A stretch of DNA of 8,183 bases. It comes from Bacteroidota bacterium. GTDB taxonomy: Bacteria > Bacteroidota > Bacteroidia > Flavobacteriales_D > Crocinitomicaceae. The stretch spans positions 1 through 8,183 of the forward strand of contig VGML01000092.1 in assembly GCA_016866415.1 (NCBI GenBank), given 5' to 3'. Of the stretch, positions 1-6,959 are shown piece after piece. The number at the start of each line of letters is the position of its first letter. Position 1 is the first letter of the stretch. The notes below the pieces were generated by a model. The model searched no databases. It worked only from the letters and a program-made list of their open reading frames with translations, and was not told the origin of the DNA. The translations under genes were made by a program, and so were the position numbers.

Positions 1-1242
1 GGAGATAATTTGGATACCTCATTAAACGCTACTTCTAATTGGAGAGGAAATGTAATTTTTTCGCATCCTAAATTTAAATTGGGAAAGACACTTTCCTTTG
101 TATTTAGCCATTCTATTTATGAAGGGTTGTCGAAAACTGTTCGTCCAAAAGGTGTTTTTGACACCCTAAAACTTGAGATTGCTTTATATCAAATAAAGGT
201 TCGGGAATTAAAACAAATTGTGGTTAAAGCGCCTGGAGTCCCAGATACAGTTTTTCATTCAGATCGATTGAGTGTGGCAGATTTTGAAATTCTAAACAAC
301 GAGGACATTATTTTATTGACTTATCCAAAGCAATTGCAAAAAGGTAGCGAAATACTTCTTTTTGATGGGGTAAATATCAAATCAATTTTTCAAGTAAATG
401 ATGAAGCAAAATACCTTGCTCGCGATTATCGAGGAAACACGCACATTATTTGTAGGGAAAAGGTTTTTGGAGTATATATATCCGATAATTCAATAGAGCT
501 CGGGCAAATTCCAAAGGATTATTTCTTCAAATACGTGTCTCCGATTGTGGATACGAACGCTTCAAAAATGTATTTTTCCAATTTCAACAAGGACTATCCT
601 GCATTTGATTATTTCGTTTTTGATACCTATGATTCAACCTATCGTTCTATTTTGAATATCAAAGATGATTTGATGATGGAATTGTATCGTTCGGAATACA
701 AATGGGTCGATGTTCGCACGAAACTTTGGGCTAAGAAAAAAGAACGTGAAACAGGAATTGATGCGCAGATATGGGTAGGGGCGAATTACTTTACGCAATC
801 GATTTATTATAAAGAGGTTTATGCGCCTCTGTTTCACCGAAATGATTCAGTATTTGTTTTTGATTACCCAAAAGATCGCTTAATCATTTTTAATCGTTTG
901 GGAGAGTCCTTGGATACCATTTCCATTTATCATCATTATCAGCCAAAGAAAACCGGATGGCAAAAACAGCTTATTCAGGACAATGTAACCGGCGTGATTT
1001 ATGCTCAATACGAAAAAGATGGAAATATGTATCTTGGAATTATTGATGTTAAAACAGGAGAAATCAATGAGAAAGTGAAATTAAATTATAAGTACGTTGA
1101 GAAAATCAGAGTCCACAACAACAAAGTTTTTTATGTTTATCGTCCTTTTGAATCTACTCAGAAGCGTTTTTTATACAAGGAAAAATTACCGTATAATTTC
1201 CCTCCGGCAGAGTTGATAATGGAGAGTCAAATTGAAAAATAA
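1..1242 (+). CDS. C-terminal part of an envelope protein: carboxypeptidase-regulatory-like domain tail plus probable beta-propeller
   Basis: The reading frame is open from base 1 and ends at TAA 1240-1242, giving 413 visible residues. The TTG at 10 is not a convincing start, because the frame continues upstream and that point falls inside a domain; the true start and any signal peptide lie before the window. Visible residues about 13-78 resemble the end of the carboxypeptidase-regulatory-like fold common at the N-terminus of Bacteroidota surface proteins, with alternating beta strands ending in the IVVKAPG-type strand that usually closes that domain. The rest is rich in short aromatic and hydrophobic strands separated by turns (for example VFVFDYPKDRLIIFNRLGE and MYLGIIDVKTGEI), which suggests propeller blades. 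No catalytic motif is visible. An exported or outer-membrane-associated role is inferred from the fold type only. It converges on cmk with an 18-base gap and no obvious terminator of its own. The specific function is unknown. Confidence 0.75.
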   Translation, partial: GDNLDTSLNATSNWRGNVIFSHPKFKLGKTLSFVFSHSIYEGLSKTVRPKGVFDTLKLEIALYQIKVRELKQIVVKAPGVPDTVFHSDRLSVADFEILNNEDIILLTYPKQLQKGSEILLFDGVNIKSIFQVNDEAKYLARDYRGNTHIICREKVFGVYISDNSIELGQIPKDYFFKYVSPIVDTNASKMYFSNFNKDYPAFDYFVFDTYDSTYRSILNIKDDLMMELYRSEYKWVDVRTKLWAKKKERETGIDAQIWVGANYFTQSIYYKEVYAPLFHRNDSVFVFDYPKDRLIIFNRLGESLDTISIYHHYQPKKTGWQKQLIQDNVTGVIYAQYEKDGNMYLGIIDVKTGEINEKVKLNYKYVEKIRVHNNKVFYVYRPFESTQKRFLYKEKLPYNFPPAELIMESQIEK

Positions 1243-1260
1243 GAATTGATAAGTGAATTT

Positions 1261-1950
1261 TTAATGGCTGGTTGAATTATATTCAAAAACCAAACCCAGT
1301 GCAAAATCCAACTGTTCTTGTCTTGAGAGATTGGAATTATCAATAACAATTGCATCTGAAACTTGAATTAACGGACCGATTTTACGATGAGAATCGATAT
1401 AGTCTCGTTCTTTTAAATTTGTCCGAACTTCCTCAATAGAACTTATAATTCCTTTGCTTTTTAATTCATCAAATCGACGTTGTACTCGAACTTCTTCACT
1501 TGCGGTAACAAAGAGTTTTAATTCTGCATTTGGAAAAACAACCGAACCGATATCTCTACCATCCATAATTATTCCGCCAAATTCTCCCATTTTTCGTTGT
1601 TCATTAACAAGTTTCTTTCGAACTTCACCGATTACCGCAATTTTAGAGACAATTTGTGCGACTTCATTACTCCTGATTTCAATCGAAACATCTTCTTCAT
1701 TCAAAAACAGATGGTTTTCGTCTTTTATTCGTTTGAATTCAAGATTTATTTTAGGCAATGCCTTTTTAATTTCTATCAAATCAGGAATGCTATTTTCTAC
1801 TAAACCATTTCGCAAACAATAAAGTGAAACTCCACGATACATCGCTCCCGAATCAATAAAAATATAACCAAGTTTTTCAGCCAGATCTTTTGCAAGCGTG
1901 CTTTTACCGCATGCAGAGTAACCATCAATAGCAATTGTGAGCTTTTTCAT
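1261..1950 (-). CDS. cmk: Cytidylate (CMP/dCMP) kinase
   Basis: Transfers a phosphate from ATP to CMP or dCMP in the cytoplasm, supplying CDP/dCDP for nucleic acid and lipid precursor synthesis. The 229-residue protein has the expected family length and landmarks: P-loop GYSACGKS at residues 10-17, DSGAMYR at 33-39, the insert region with IRSNEV at 92-97, DGRDIG at 130-135 and the lid signature RDYIDSHR at 182-189. The second and third P-loop residues differ from the common GPSGSGKS form; I recall this as usual in Bacteroidota. I chose ATG 1950 because the protein then begins MKKLTIAIDG, as family members do. An upstream in-frame ATG at 1995 would add 15 residues, but it sits in the loop of the gap terminator and is almost certainly not used. 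Its only possible upstream control region is the 28 bases between that terminator and the ATG. Confidence 0.93.
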   Translation of the reverse strand: MKKLTIAIDGYSACGKSTLAKDLAEKLGYIFIDSGAMYRGVSLYCLRNGLVENSIPDLIEIKKALPKINLEFKRIKDENHLFLNEEDVSIEIRSNEVAQIVSKIAVIGEVRKKLVNEQRKMGEFGGIIMDGRDIGSVVFPNAELKLFVTASEEVRVQRRFDELKSKGIISSIEEVRTNLKERDYIDSHRKIGPLIQVSDAIVIDNSNLSRQEQLDFALGLVFEYNSTSH

Positions 1951-1956
1951 TTTAGG

Positions 1957-1964
1957 TAAAAGTA
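1957..1964 (-). promoter_or_regulatory. Possible -7 box for cmk
   Basis: On the minus strand this reads TACTTTTA, matching five of the six fixed positions of the Bacteroidota -7 consensus TAnnTTTG. It starts 14 bases before the cmk ATG, just after the gap terminator, so a transcript from here would have almost no leader. No TTG -33 element lies at the usual 17-23 base distance; the nearest upstream TTG (1993-1995) is in the terminator loop with a 28-base gap. Weak, but the position is the only one available if cmk has its own promoter. Confidence 0.25.
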
Positions 1965-1978
1965 ATAATTCTTTTAAA

Positions 1979-2011
1979 AAAGAAAAGGCTCCCAAAAGGA
2001 GCCTTTTCTTT
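1979..2011 (-). terminator. Intrinsic terminator of gap
   Basis: A perfect 14-base-pair inverted repeat (1979-1992 with 1998-2011) surrounds a 5-base loop at 1993-1997. On the minus strand the stem core is GGCTCC/GGAGCC followed by TTTTCTTTTTT, giving a GC-rich core and a U-rich tail. It begins 17 bases after the gap stop codon and ends 29 bases before the cmk start, so it should separate the two transcripts. Confidence 0.88.
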
Positions 2012-2027
2012 ATGAGTTTATTATTGC

Positions 2028-3479
2028 TTAATAATAAATAGCACGACGAACTTTAGAAACATACTTCGCCAATCGAATTACTTGTTTTGTGTAACCGAAT
2101 TCATTGTCATACCATGCGTAAAGAACAACATTTTTACCATCCTTCGATACAATTGTTGCATTAGAATCAAACACTGAACAACACGTATTGCCAATAATAT
2201 CACTTGAAACAAGTTCAGGATCAAATGAATAATAAATTTGATTGACTAATTCACCATTCAGAGCCGCATCTTTAATTGCTGCGTTTACTTCTTCAACTGA
2301 TGTAGATTTATTCAATTCTAGACTTAAAATTGCCAATGAACCGTTCGGAGTAGGAACACGCACAGCGTTTGCAGTAAGCTTGTCTTTTAATTCAGGAATT
2401 ACTTTCGTAACGGCATTTCCTGCACCGGTAGATGTGATTACCATATTGATTGCTGCGGATCGACCTCGTCTTGGTTTTTTATGCATATTATCCAAAAGAT
2501 TTTGGTCATTCGTGTATGCGTGAACCGTTTCGATGTGGCCTTTTAACACTACATACTTATCATTTACAACTTTCAATACTGGTGAAATTGCATTTGTTGT
2601 GCACGACGCGGCTGAATAAATTGTTTCATTCTCGATATCCAAAGTTCCTTGGTTTATACCATATACTACATTTGGAATTTCTTTTCCCGGCGCTGTCAAT
2701 AATACCTTAGAAGCTCCTTTCGATTTAAGGTGACGAGATAATGCCTCACGATTCGTGAATACACCTGTATTATCAATAATCAACGCATTGTTAATTCCAT
2801 ATTTCGTGTAATCAACTTCCTCAGGAGCAGGAGCATCGATCATTTTCACTATTTGTCCATTAATGATTAAGGCTTTGTTTTCCAAATCTTCGATAACTGT
2901 TCCTTTAAAAGCACCGTGAACTGAATCGTTTCGCAATAAAGAAGCACGTTTGATTATATCTGCATCTGATGAACCACGAGTAACAATTGCTCTTAATCGC
3001 AATTGTTGACCTTTCCCTGCTTGTTTGATTAATTCGCGTGCAGCCAAACGACCTATTCGACCAAAACCATATAATACAACGTCTCTCGGTTCAATTTCAT
3101 TATTTCCATCACCTTTTAGAGATCCAAGTCGATTATTTAGAAAATCTGTTTTCGAGGCGTATTTCCCATTTTCCGCCAACCATTCACTTGCTAACTTTCC
3201 AATATCTAATTTCGAAGCAGGAATATCAAGCGTTGTTATTAGTTCTGCAAGTTCAGAAGTTGTAAAAACGTCAATTGGTTTATTGACAACTTGACCAGCG
3301 TATTCATGAAGATTTAAGATTTCAGAAATAGTTACATCAGTTAAATGGTGTCTAAATAAAACCAATTCGATTCCTTTGTCGTAAAGTAATTCTCCGACTT
3401 TGCTTTGTAATTTCACCGCCGCACGTTCCTGTTCAATGTGTGACTTCAATTCTTTTTCGTAGCCAATAGCTGTTTCCAT
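2028..3479 (-). CDS. gap: Long-form glyceraldehyde-3-phosphate dehydrogenase with an N-terminal extension
   Basis: Oxidises and phosphorylates glyceraldehyde 3-phosphate to 1,3-bisphosphoglycerate, or runs the reverse gluconeogenic reaction, in the cytoplasm. At 483 residues it is about 150 longer than standard GAPDH; the surplus is mostly an N-terminal segment (residues 1-132), largely helical in appearance, as in the long GAPDH family known from several proteobacteria and Bacteroidota. The Rossmann motif GFGRIGR is at 138-144, the catalytic Cys293 lies in SAASCTTNAISP, the general-base His320 in HAYTNDQ, the phosphate-site STG at 350-352, RVPTPNG at 374-380 and WYDNEFGY at 456-463. All catalytic residues are present. 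The loop after the second Rossmann strand reads AIVTRGSSDAD (164-174) instead of AINDLLDAD as in E. coli GapA, so the Asp that selects NAD is missing. NADP use or dual specificity is therefore possible (inference). The gene stands alone between two terminators. Confidence 0.93.
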   Translation of the reverse strand: METAIGYEKELKSHIEQERAAVKLQSKVGELLYDKGIELVLFRHHLTDVTISEILNLHEYAGQVVNKPIDVFTTSELAELITTLDIPASKLDIGKLASEWLAENGKYASKTDFLNNRLGSLKGDGNNEIEPRDVVLYGFGRIGRLAARELIKQAGKGQQLRLRAIVTRGSSDADIIKRASLLRNDSVHGAFKGTVIEDLENKALIINGQIVKMIDAPAPEEVDYTKYGINNALIIDNTGVFTNREALSRHLKSKGASKVLLTAPGKEIPNVVYGINQGTLDIENETIYSAASCTTNAISPVLKVVNDKYVVLKGHIETVHAYTNDQNLLDNMHKKPRRGRSAAINMVITSTGAGNAVTKVIPELKDKLTANAVRVPTPNGSLAILSLELNKSTSVEEVNAAIKDAALNGELVNQIYYSFDPELVSSDIIGNTCCSVFDSNATIVSKDGKNVVLYAWYDNEFGYTKQVIRLAKYVSKVRRAIYY

Positions 3480-3504
3480 TATTTGTTGATTAATTTAAAG
3501 TTTG

Positions 3505-3513
3505 CAAAAGTTA
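3505..3513 (-). promoter_or_regulatory. Possible -7 box for gap
   Basis: The 45-base leader between the rpoD terminator and the gap ATG contains, on the minus strand, TAACTTTTG. This is the Bacteroidota -7 consensus TAnnTTTG with one extra base in the spacer; read one base later, AACTTTTG matches five of six fixed positions. Any -33 element would fall inside the terminator hairpin, and none is clear. It is proposed mainly because gap must have a promoter here if the terminator is efficient. Confidence 0.3.
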
Positions 3514-3521
3514 GAAGCAAA

Positions 3522-3552
3522 AAAGGCTATCGGTTCTTTACCGATAGCCTTT
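3522..3552 (-). terminator. Intrinsic terminator of rpoD
   Basis: A perfect 13-base-pair stem (3522-3534 with 3540-3552) closes a 5-base loop. On the minus strand the stem carries GGCTATCGG/CCGATAGCC and runs into six consecutive T (3524-3519). It starts 11 bases after the rpoD stop codon. The stem ends about 40 bases before the gap start, so the gap promoter must lie in or just after it. Confidence 0.9.
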
Positions 3553-3563
3553 CGCCGTGTTTC

Positions 3564-4430
3564 TTATCCTAAGTAGGATTTTAGAAGTTTATTTCGCGAG
3601 GTATGTCGTAACCTTCGAATTGCTTTTTCTTTAATTTGTCGAACGCGCTCACGTGTCAAATTAAATTTCGAACCAATTTCTTCAAGAGTCAAACCATGGT
3701 TCATTCCAATTCCGAAGAATAGACGAATAATTTCACGTTCTTTATCGGTTAGCGTGCTTAAAGATCGCTCAATTTCTTTTTGAAGGGATTCCGCCATTAA
3801 TGCATGATCCGTTTTTGGAGCATCTGTATTTGCCATTACATCCATTAATGTTCCTCCATCTTCATTTGTTGTGAGAGGAGCATCCATAGAGACATGCCTT
3901 CCTGAAACATTCAAACTTTCCTTGATTTTATCTTCAGGAACCTCAAGTGCTTCAGCCAACTCTTCAGCCGAAGGAGGTCTTTCGTATTCTTGCTCAAGTC
4001 TTGAAAATGCCTTGTTTATTTTATTTAAGGAACCAACTTGATTTAAAGGTAGGCGAACAATTCTAGCTTGCTCGGCCAACGCTTGTAGAATTGACTGACG
4101 AATCCACCAAACGGCGTATGAAATAAATTTAAATCCTCTTGTTTCATCAAATTTTTGAGCTGCTTTAATCAAACCTAAATTACCTTCATTGATAAGATCG
4201 GGAAGCGTTAATCCTTGATTTTGATATTGTTTTGCTACAGATACGACGAAACGTAAGTTTGCACGCGTTAATTTTTCCAGTGCACGCTGATCTCCAGCTT
4301 TAATTTTTCTTGCTAATTCTACCTCCTCCTCGGCTGTAATTAGTTCTTCTCGACCAATGTCTTGAAGATATTTGTCTAAAGATTGACTTTCACGATTTGT
4401 GATTGATTTGGTGATTTTTAGTTGTCTCAT
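3564..4430 (-). CDS. rpoD: Primary RNA polymerase sigma factor (sigma-70 group 1, short Bacteroidota form)
   Basis: Directs RNA polymerase to housekeeping promoters. The 288 residues include region 1.2 (about 17-50, SLDKYLQDIGREELI), the region 2 core-binding and -10-recognition block (about 51-122, with DLINEGNLGLIKAAQKFD and KFISYAVWWIRQSI), region 3 (about 130-205) and region 4 with its helix-turn-helix (about 220-275, ending in LTLEEIGSKFNLTRERVRQI). Region 1.1 and the long non-conserved insert of E. coli RpoD are absent; this short form, around 285-290 residues, is normal for the primary sigma factor of flavobacteria. A weak purine-rich GAGG lies 10 bases before the ATG. The leader contains a TTTGC box and, further upstream, phased A-tracts that may act as an UP-like element. 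A hairpin on each side makes it monocistronic. Confidence 0.95.
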   Translation of the reverse strand: MRQLKITKSITNRESQSLDKYLQDIGREELITAEEEVELARKIKAGDQRALEKLTRANLRFVVSVAKQYQNQGLTLPDLINEGNLGLIKAAQKFDETRGFKFISYAVWWIRQSILQALAEQARIVRLPLNQVGSLNKINKAFSRLEQEYERPPSAEELAEALEVPEDKIKESLNVSGRHVSMDAPLTTNEDGGTLMDVMANTDAPKTDHALMAESLQKEIERSLSTLTDKEREIIRLFFGIGMNHGLTLEEIGSKFNLTRERVRQIKEKAIRRLRHTSRNKLLKSYLG

Positions 4431-4485
4431 TCTGACTTTACCTCAGTGTTAAATAATTAATAAATAAATCTAAAGAAATTAGAAG

Positions 4486-4493
4486 CAAAGTAA
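4486..4493 (-). promoter_or_regulatory. Probable -7 box for rpoD
   Basis: The minus strand reads TTACTTTG, five of the six fixed positions of TAnnTTTG. Transcription would start near 4480, giving a leader of about 50 bases. No clear TTG -33 element is present at the usual distance; that region is taken by the tail of an A-tract array (4518-4547), which would sit roughly 40-65 bases upstream of the start point. Confidence 0.4.
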
Positions 4494-4506
4494 CGCCAAA
4501 AAACAC

Positions 4507-4553
4507 GAACTGAAAAATTTTTTTTCGATTTTTTTTCGATTTTTTTTCAGTTC
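4507..4553 (-). terminator. Probable terminator of degP with an A-rich loop
   Basis: Perfect 11-base inverted arms at 4507-4517 and 4543-4553 read, on the minus strand, GAACTGAAAAA and TTTTTCAGTTC, followed by GTG and six T. It lies 35 bases after the degP stop codon. The loop is unusually long, 25 bases, and almost all A, and the stem has only four GC pairs, so it may be weaker than the other two terminators in this window. Confidence 0.6.
4518..4550. repeat. Three T8 tracts phased at 11 bases
   Basis: On the plus strand eight T are followed by CGA, then eight T and CGA, then eight T and CAG: T runs at 4518-4525, 4529-4536 and 4540-4547. The exact 11-base period is close to one helical turn, the arrangement expected to give intrinsically curved DNA. 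It lies inside the degP terminator hairpin and, on the minus strand, presents A-tracts just upstream of the probable rpoD promoter. Confidence 0.9.
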
Positions 4554-4588
4554 CACAAATGCACAAAAACTATGCCTTTTTTGAATTT

Positions 4589-6058
4589 CTACAAACCAAA
4601 ACCAACATAATCTTTCTTACCGCTTTCAGACATTATTTCGAGTAGAACCCCACGATTCATTCCGTTCAATTTTGTAGACAGTTGTTCCACTGTTTCGATC
4701 GGTTCATTATTTATTTTAGTGATGATGGTTCCTTCTGTTAAACCTAAAGATTTAAGTTTTCCTGCAGCCAACGTTTTAATTTTAACACCGTACGAAATAT
4801 TCAACTCTTTCTTTTCTTTTGCAGTTAGTTCGGCAAATGTAGCTCCCAGTGCAACATTCTTTTTTATTTCTTCTTTGGAGACTAACGTTGTTTCCCCTTC
4901 TTTGTTACGCAAAACAAGTTCTTTAATTTCTTCATCCCCATCTTTTTGCCGAATCGTAATACTTACCTTGTCTCCTGGACGTCGTTTTCCAATTTCTTCT
5001 TGTAACGAAGCAACCGAATTGACCTCTTTGTTCCCAATCTTTAGAATGACATCTCCGTCCTTTAGACCTGCCTTATCAGCGCTTCCATCTTCGATTACTT
5101 TAGCAACGAAAACACCCTTTAAGTTTGGAAGTTTATTTTTCTCCTTTATTTCTTGAGAAATATCTGAGATTTGAACTCCAAGATACCCTCTCTGAACGAT
5201 CCCGTAATCAATCAAGTCGCGCATCACTTTTTGAACCAAATTAACAGGTACAGCAAATGAATAGCCACTATAACTTCCTGTTTGCGATGCGATTGCAGTA
5301 TTGATTCCAACTAGTTCGCCTTTTGTATTTACAAGAGCGCCACCGCTATTTCCGGGATTAACGGCAGCATCTGTTTGAATAAATGATTCAATTGGAACAA
5401 TTTCTTTTCCAGAACGCTCACTTAATAGATTTATATTTCTCGCTTTTGCAGAAACGATTCCTGCTGTTACAGTTGAAGTTAAATTGAATGGATTTCCAAC
5501 TGCTAAAACCCATTCACCAATTTTCAAATCATCACTATTTCCAAGTGGAATAGGTTGAAAACCAGTTCCTTCAATTTTCAATACGGCAATGTCCGTGGCT
5601 GGATCTGCTCCAACTACTTTCGCTGAGTATTTAGAGTTGTCATTAAGAATTACTTCAATTTCACTTGCGTTTTCGATTACGTGATTATTGGTTACTATGT
5701 ATCCCTCAGAGGAAACAATAACTCCAGAACCTGCACCTGAGCCATATTGTTTGAATTCACGACCTCCTGCTCCTGGTCCGTAAAAGAATTCTTGAAAAAT
5801 ATCCCGTTGAAATGTTGTTTGAACCACTTTGGTGGTAACGTGAACTACCGAGTTTATTGTGTTTTCGGATGCTCCTGTAAAATCCACATTTGGATCCATT
5901 CCAGAAAAACTCGTGGGAAGAGCATTTATTCGATTACCATCAATGACTTGGTCAGAGAGTTTAGACTGACTTGTGTTCATTACAACATAAGTTGCCAACG
6001 GAAGCGTGCCACCTAAGATTCCGACACCAAAAATTTTCAGATAAGATAGATAATTCAT
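4589..6058 (-). CDS. degP: DegP/HtrA (Do family) periplasmic serine protease-chaperone
   Basis: Degrades or refolds misfolded proteins in the cell envelope. The 489 residues start with a hydrophobic segment (about 6-27) that should be a signal anchor or uncleaved signal peptide. The trypsin-like domain spans about 65-285 and has the complete triad: His126 in TNNHV, Asp156 in ATDIAVL and Ser238 in NPGNSGG. A first PDZ domain follows (about 288-385) with its carboxylate-binding loop GYLGV at 291-295, then a more divergent second PDZ (about 400-486). The linker before the protease core (84-110) carries the aromatic EFFYGPG stretch, corresponding to the flexible LA-loop region of DegP. Length and order match the two-PDZ Do family; DegP and DegQ cannot be told apart from sequence alone. 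The gene is divergent from dapF, with 118 bases shared upstream and no clear -7 box, though CTTTGC at 6091-6096 (read on the minus strand) is a candidate 3' half. Confidence 0.95.
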   Translation of the reverse strand: MNYLSYLKIFGVGILGGTLPLATYVVMNTSQSKLSDQVIDGNRINALPTSFSGMDPNVDFTGASENTINSVVHVTTKVVQTTFQRDIFQEFFYGPGAGGREFKQYGSGAGSGVIVSSEGYIVTNNHVIENASEIEVILNDNSKYSAKVVGADPATDIAVLKIEGTGFQPIPLGNSDDLKIGEWVLAVGNPFNLTSTVTAGIVSAKARNINLLSERSGKEIVPIESFIQTDAAVNPGNSGGALVNTKGELVGINTAIASQTGSYSGYSFAVPVNLVQKVMRDLIDYGIVQRGYLGVQISDISQEIKEKNKLPNLKGVFVAKVIEDGSADKAGLKDGDVILKIGNKEVNSVASLQEEIGKRRPGDKVSITIRQKDGDEEIKELVLRNKEGETTLVSKEEIKKNVALGATFAELTAKEKKELNISYGVKIKTLAAGKLKSLGLTEGTIITKINNEPIETVEQLSTKLNGMNRGVLLEIMSESGKKDYVGFGL

Positions 6059-6160
6059 AGCGCTTAAGATTTTAATTCATGCAATTTTAACGCAAAGAAG
6101 AATAAAAATTTCTAAAACGCCGTTAAAGATTGTTAAGCAGTCTAATAACTCAATATGTTT

Positions 6161-6168
6161 TACTTTTG
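6161..6168 (+). promoter_or_regulatory. Probable -7 box of the dapF operon
   Basis: TACTTTTG matches every fixed position of the Bacteroidota -7 consensus TAnnTTTG. It begins 16 bases before the dapF ATG at 6177, so transcription would start at or within a few bases of that codon. A TTG at 6130-6132 is 28 bases upstream, longer than the usual 17-23, so the -33 element is unclear. This is the best promoter match I see in the window. Confidence 0.5.
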
Positions 6169-6176
6169 TGATAATT

Positions 6177-6959
6177 ATGCAAATTAAATTTAGCAAATAC
6201 GAAGGAACAGGAAATGATTTCTTGTTGCTGAATAATCTTAATGGAGATTATGATAATTTGTCCATTCAAGAAATTCAGCGAATTTGTAAACGAAGATTTG
6301 GTGTTGGAGCAGACGGATTAATTAAAATAAATCAATCTGAAAATGCGACTTTTTACATGGATTATTACAACGCTGATGGAAGTCAAAGTTTTTGTGGAAA
6401 CGGAGCAAGATGTGCGGTTCATTTTGCCAAAGAAATAGGCGTCGATTTATCTCAAACGATTCAATTCGATGCGATCGACGGTCTTCACGAAGCATCTATT
6501 CACGGTGATTCCGTGAAATTAAAAATGATCGATGTTGAGCAAATTGAAAAAAAAGGTGAATCGTATGAACTTTATACTGGATCACCTCACTATATAGAAT
6601 TATCAGACGATATTTCTTCAAAACATGTTATTTCTTTAGGTAGATCAATTCGATTCTCTGAACCCTACAAAGAAAAAGGTATTAATGTGAATGTTTTGAA
6701 AGAAATCGACGCTAATCACATAGCCATTGCAACGTATGAACGAGGAGTTGAAGATGAAACGCTATCTTGTGGGACGGGAGCAACTGCTTGTGCTTTACTA
6801 TGGGATTTTATTTCTTCTGATCCTTTGAATGAAGTTTTCGTGAAAGTAAAAGGTGGTGAATTATCAGTTCAATTCGAAAGAAATTTGAAAGATGGTTATT
6901 CAAACATTTATTTAATAGGACCTGCAACAAAAGTTTACGATGGTATCATTGAACTGTGA
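6177..6959 (+). CDS. dapF: Diaminopimelate epimerase
   Basis: Converts LL-diaminopimelate to the meso form, the direct precursor of lysine and of the peptidoglycan cross-linking residue, in the cytoplasm. The 260-residue protein has both halves of the pseudo-symmetric fold. The two active-site cysteines are Cys73 in CGNGARC and Cys198 in SCGTGATAC, acting as the acid/base pair without a cofactor. KYEGTGNDF at 7-15, the RRFGVGADG segment at 39-47, TGSPHYI at 134-140 and YERGVEDET at 187-195 are the usual substrate-binding landmarks. I chose ATG 6177, which gives the standard MQIKFSKYEGTGNDF beginning; an in-frame GTG at 6168 would add three residues and overlaps the last base of the promoter box. 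No Shine-Dalgarno sequence is visible. It is first gene of an overlapping four-gene operon. Confidence 0.96.
   Translation: MQIKFSKYEGTGNDFLLLNNLNGDYDNLSIQEIQRICKRRFGVGADGLIKINQSENATFYMDYYNADGSQSFCGNGARCAVHFAKEIGVDLSQTIQFDAIDGLHEASIHGDSVKLKMIDVEQIEKKGESYELYTGSPHYIELSDDISSKHVISLGRSIRFSEPYKEKGINVNVLKEIDANHIAIATYERGVEDETLSCGTGATACALLWDFISSDPLNEVFVKVKGGELSVQFERNLKDGYSNIYLIGPATKVYDGIIEL

Noticed and set aside
10..12. TTG as the start codon of the first gene
   Set aside because: The frame is open to base 1 and the TTG falls just before or inside a recognisable domain, so the gene is simply truncated by the window.
1454..1822. Open frames antisense to cmk, and similar ones antisense to gap, degP and the first gene
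   Set aside because: They lie opposite well-supported conserved genes, encode low-complexity Ser/Phe-rich products and have no independent signals.
4561..4588. Second hairpin directly after the degP stop codon
   Set aside because: Only three or four imperfect pairs can form; the 4507-4553 structure explains termination better.
6086..6127. Seven-base inverted repeat (TTTAACG at 6086-6092, CGTTAAA at 6121-6127) in the degP-dapF intergenic region, considered as an operator
   Set aside because: Too short and AT-rich to distinguish from chance, with a 28-base gap and no known regulator motif.
6130..6132. TTG as the -33 element of the dapF promoter
   Set aside because: The gap to the -7 box is 28 bases, outside the usual 17-23; not annotated as a separate site.
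6168..6170. GTG start for dapF, three codons before the ATG
   Set aside because: The ATG at 6177 gives the usual family N-terminus, and the GTG overlaps the last base of the probable -7 box, so it would probably not be in the mRNA.
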